Part shown: positions 49,057-49,161 of the stretch, one piece after another
Numbering within the stretch: position 1 is the first letter of the stretch
How the letters are laid out: each line of letters starts with the position of its first letter
Assembly: GCA_910585285.1 (NCBI GenBank)
Contig: CAJUDL010000021.1
Coordinates: 8,630-57,790 of the forward strand
DNA length: 49,161 nucleotides
Source of the DNA: an uncultured Muribaculaceae bacterium
GTDB lineage: Bacteria > Bacteroidota > Bacteroidia > Bacteroidales > Muribaculaceae
Reading direction: 5' to 3'
Translations under genes and position numbers: made by a program
The notes under the pieces: model-generated
Seen by the model: the letters and a program-made list of their open reading frames with translations, nothing else
Database searches by the model: none
What the model was told of the DNA's origin: nothing

Positions 49057-49161
49057 GAAGTGATTCCTATTGGATTCAATATTATGGCAGATAATCACGT
49101 TGAATAATTGAAGTTGTTTAAACTAATTTAATTTGTGAAATTTTTTAAGGAAAATAACGAT

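Noticed and set aside
49057..49161. Possible gene or terminator after GH3
   Set aside because: The last 105 bases are A+T-rich with no hairpin, start codon with a long frame, or promoter match.

Overview
The window is chromosomal DNA from a gut-type member of the Bacteroidales. The evidence is SusC/SusD-type polysaccharide utilisation loci (PULs), an ECF sigma/FecR pair, GLPGLI-family and BspA-like leucine-rich-repeat proteins, and promoter motifs matching the Bacteroidetes -7 element TAnnTTTG. Muribaculaceae is my best guess for the family, but the sequence alone does not prove it. No rRNA, tRNA, CRISPR array or intact insertion sequence was recognised.

Layout. (1) 1-2823, plus strand: the distal end of a fructan-type PUL, with a truncated outer-surface protein, a GH32-like lipoprotein and a secreted protein with a C-terminal sorting-like tail. 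A bidirectional terminator follows. (2) 2925-9457, minus strand: a housekeeping and stress cluster read spoT/rsh, then a PgpH-like c-di-AMP phosphodiesterase, a small membrane protein, a DUF4919 protein and slyD. (3) 9655-15382: a two-component system divergent from a GLPGLI protein plus an outer-membrane beta-barrel protein. (4) 15395-20970: a visibly A+T-rich island bounded by two near-identical ~54-bp direct repeats. It holds gene remnants (a GNAT toxin-antitoxin locus and perhaps an AAA ATPase), two BspA-like LRR proteins, an unknown small gene and a structured minus-strand element. (5) 21115-25630: a second two-component system divergent from a second beta-barrel protein, with the same promoter architecture as region 3. 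(6) 26083-30917, minus strand: housekeeping genes upp, recF, a DciA-like gene, a thioesterase, an SIS isomerase, a helical-repeat protein and ribH. (7) 31360-32063: an intact small-protein plus GNAT pair that looks like toxin-antitoxin. (8) 32225-49056: a complete PUL with divergent ECF sigma/FecR regulators and then GH27, SusC (with STN signalling domain), SusD, a GH43-like lipoprotein, two related multi-domain glycan-binding proteins, GH2 and GH3.

How the parts work together. In the right-hand PUL the STN domain of SusC should signal through FecR to the ECF sigma factor. The enzymes imply a glycan carrying terminal alpha-galactose plus beta-linked galactose or glucose. In the minus-strand core, Rsh and a PgpH-type enzyme sit side by side and would handle the two second messengers (p)ppGpp and c-di-AMP.

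The most unusual signal is a set of intergenic elements (four sequence families, eight sites) with a shared design. Each is an array of degenerate ~6-8-nt units, then a short family-specific centre, then the reverse-complement array. They sit between housekeeping genes or in their 5' leaders. One family (23257-23426 and 30931-31101) is about 170 bp in both copies and lies between a predicted promoter and the first gene at two unrelated loci, so it is a candidate undescribed structured RNA or dispersed repeat.
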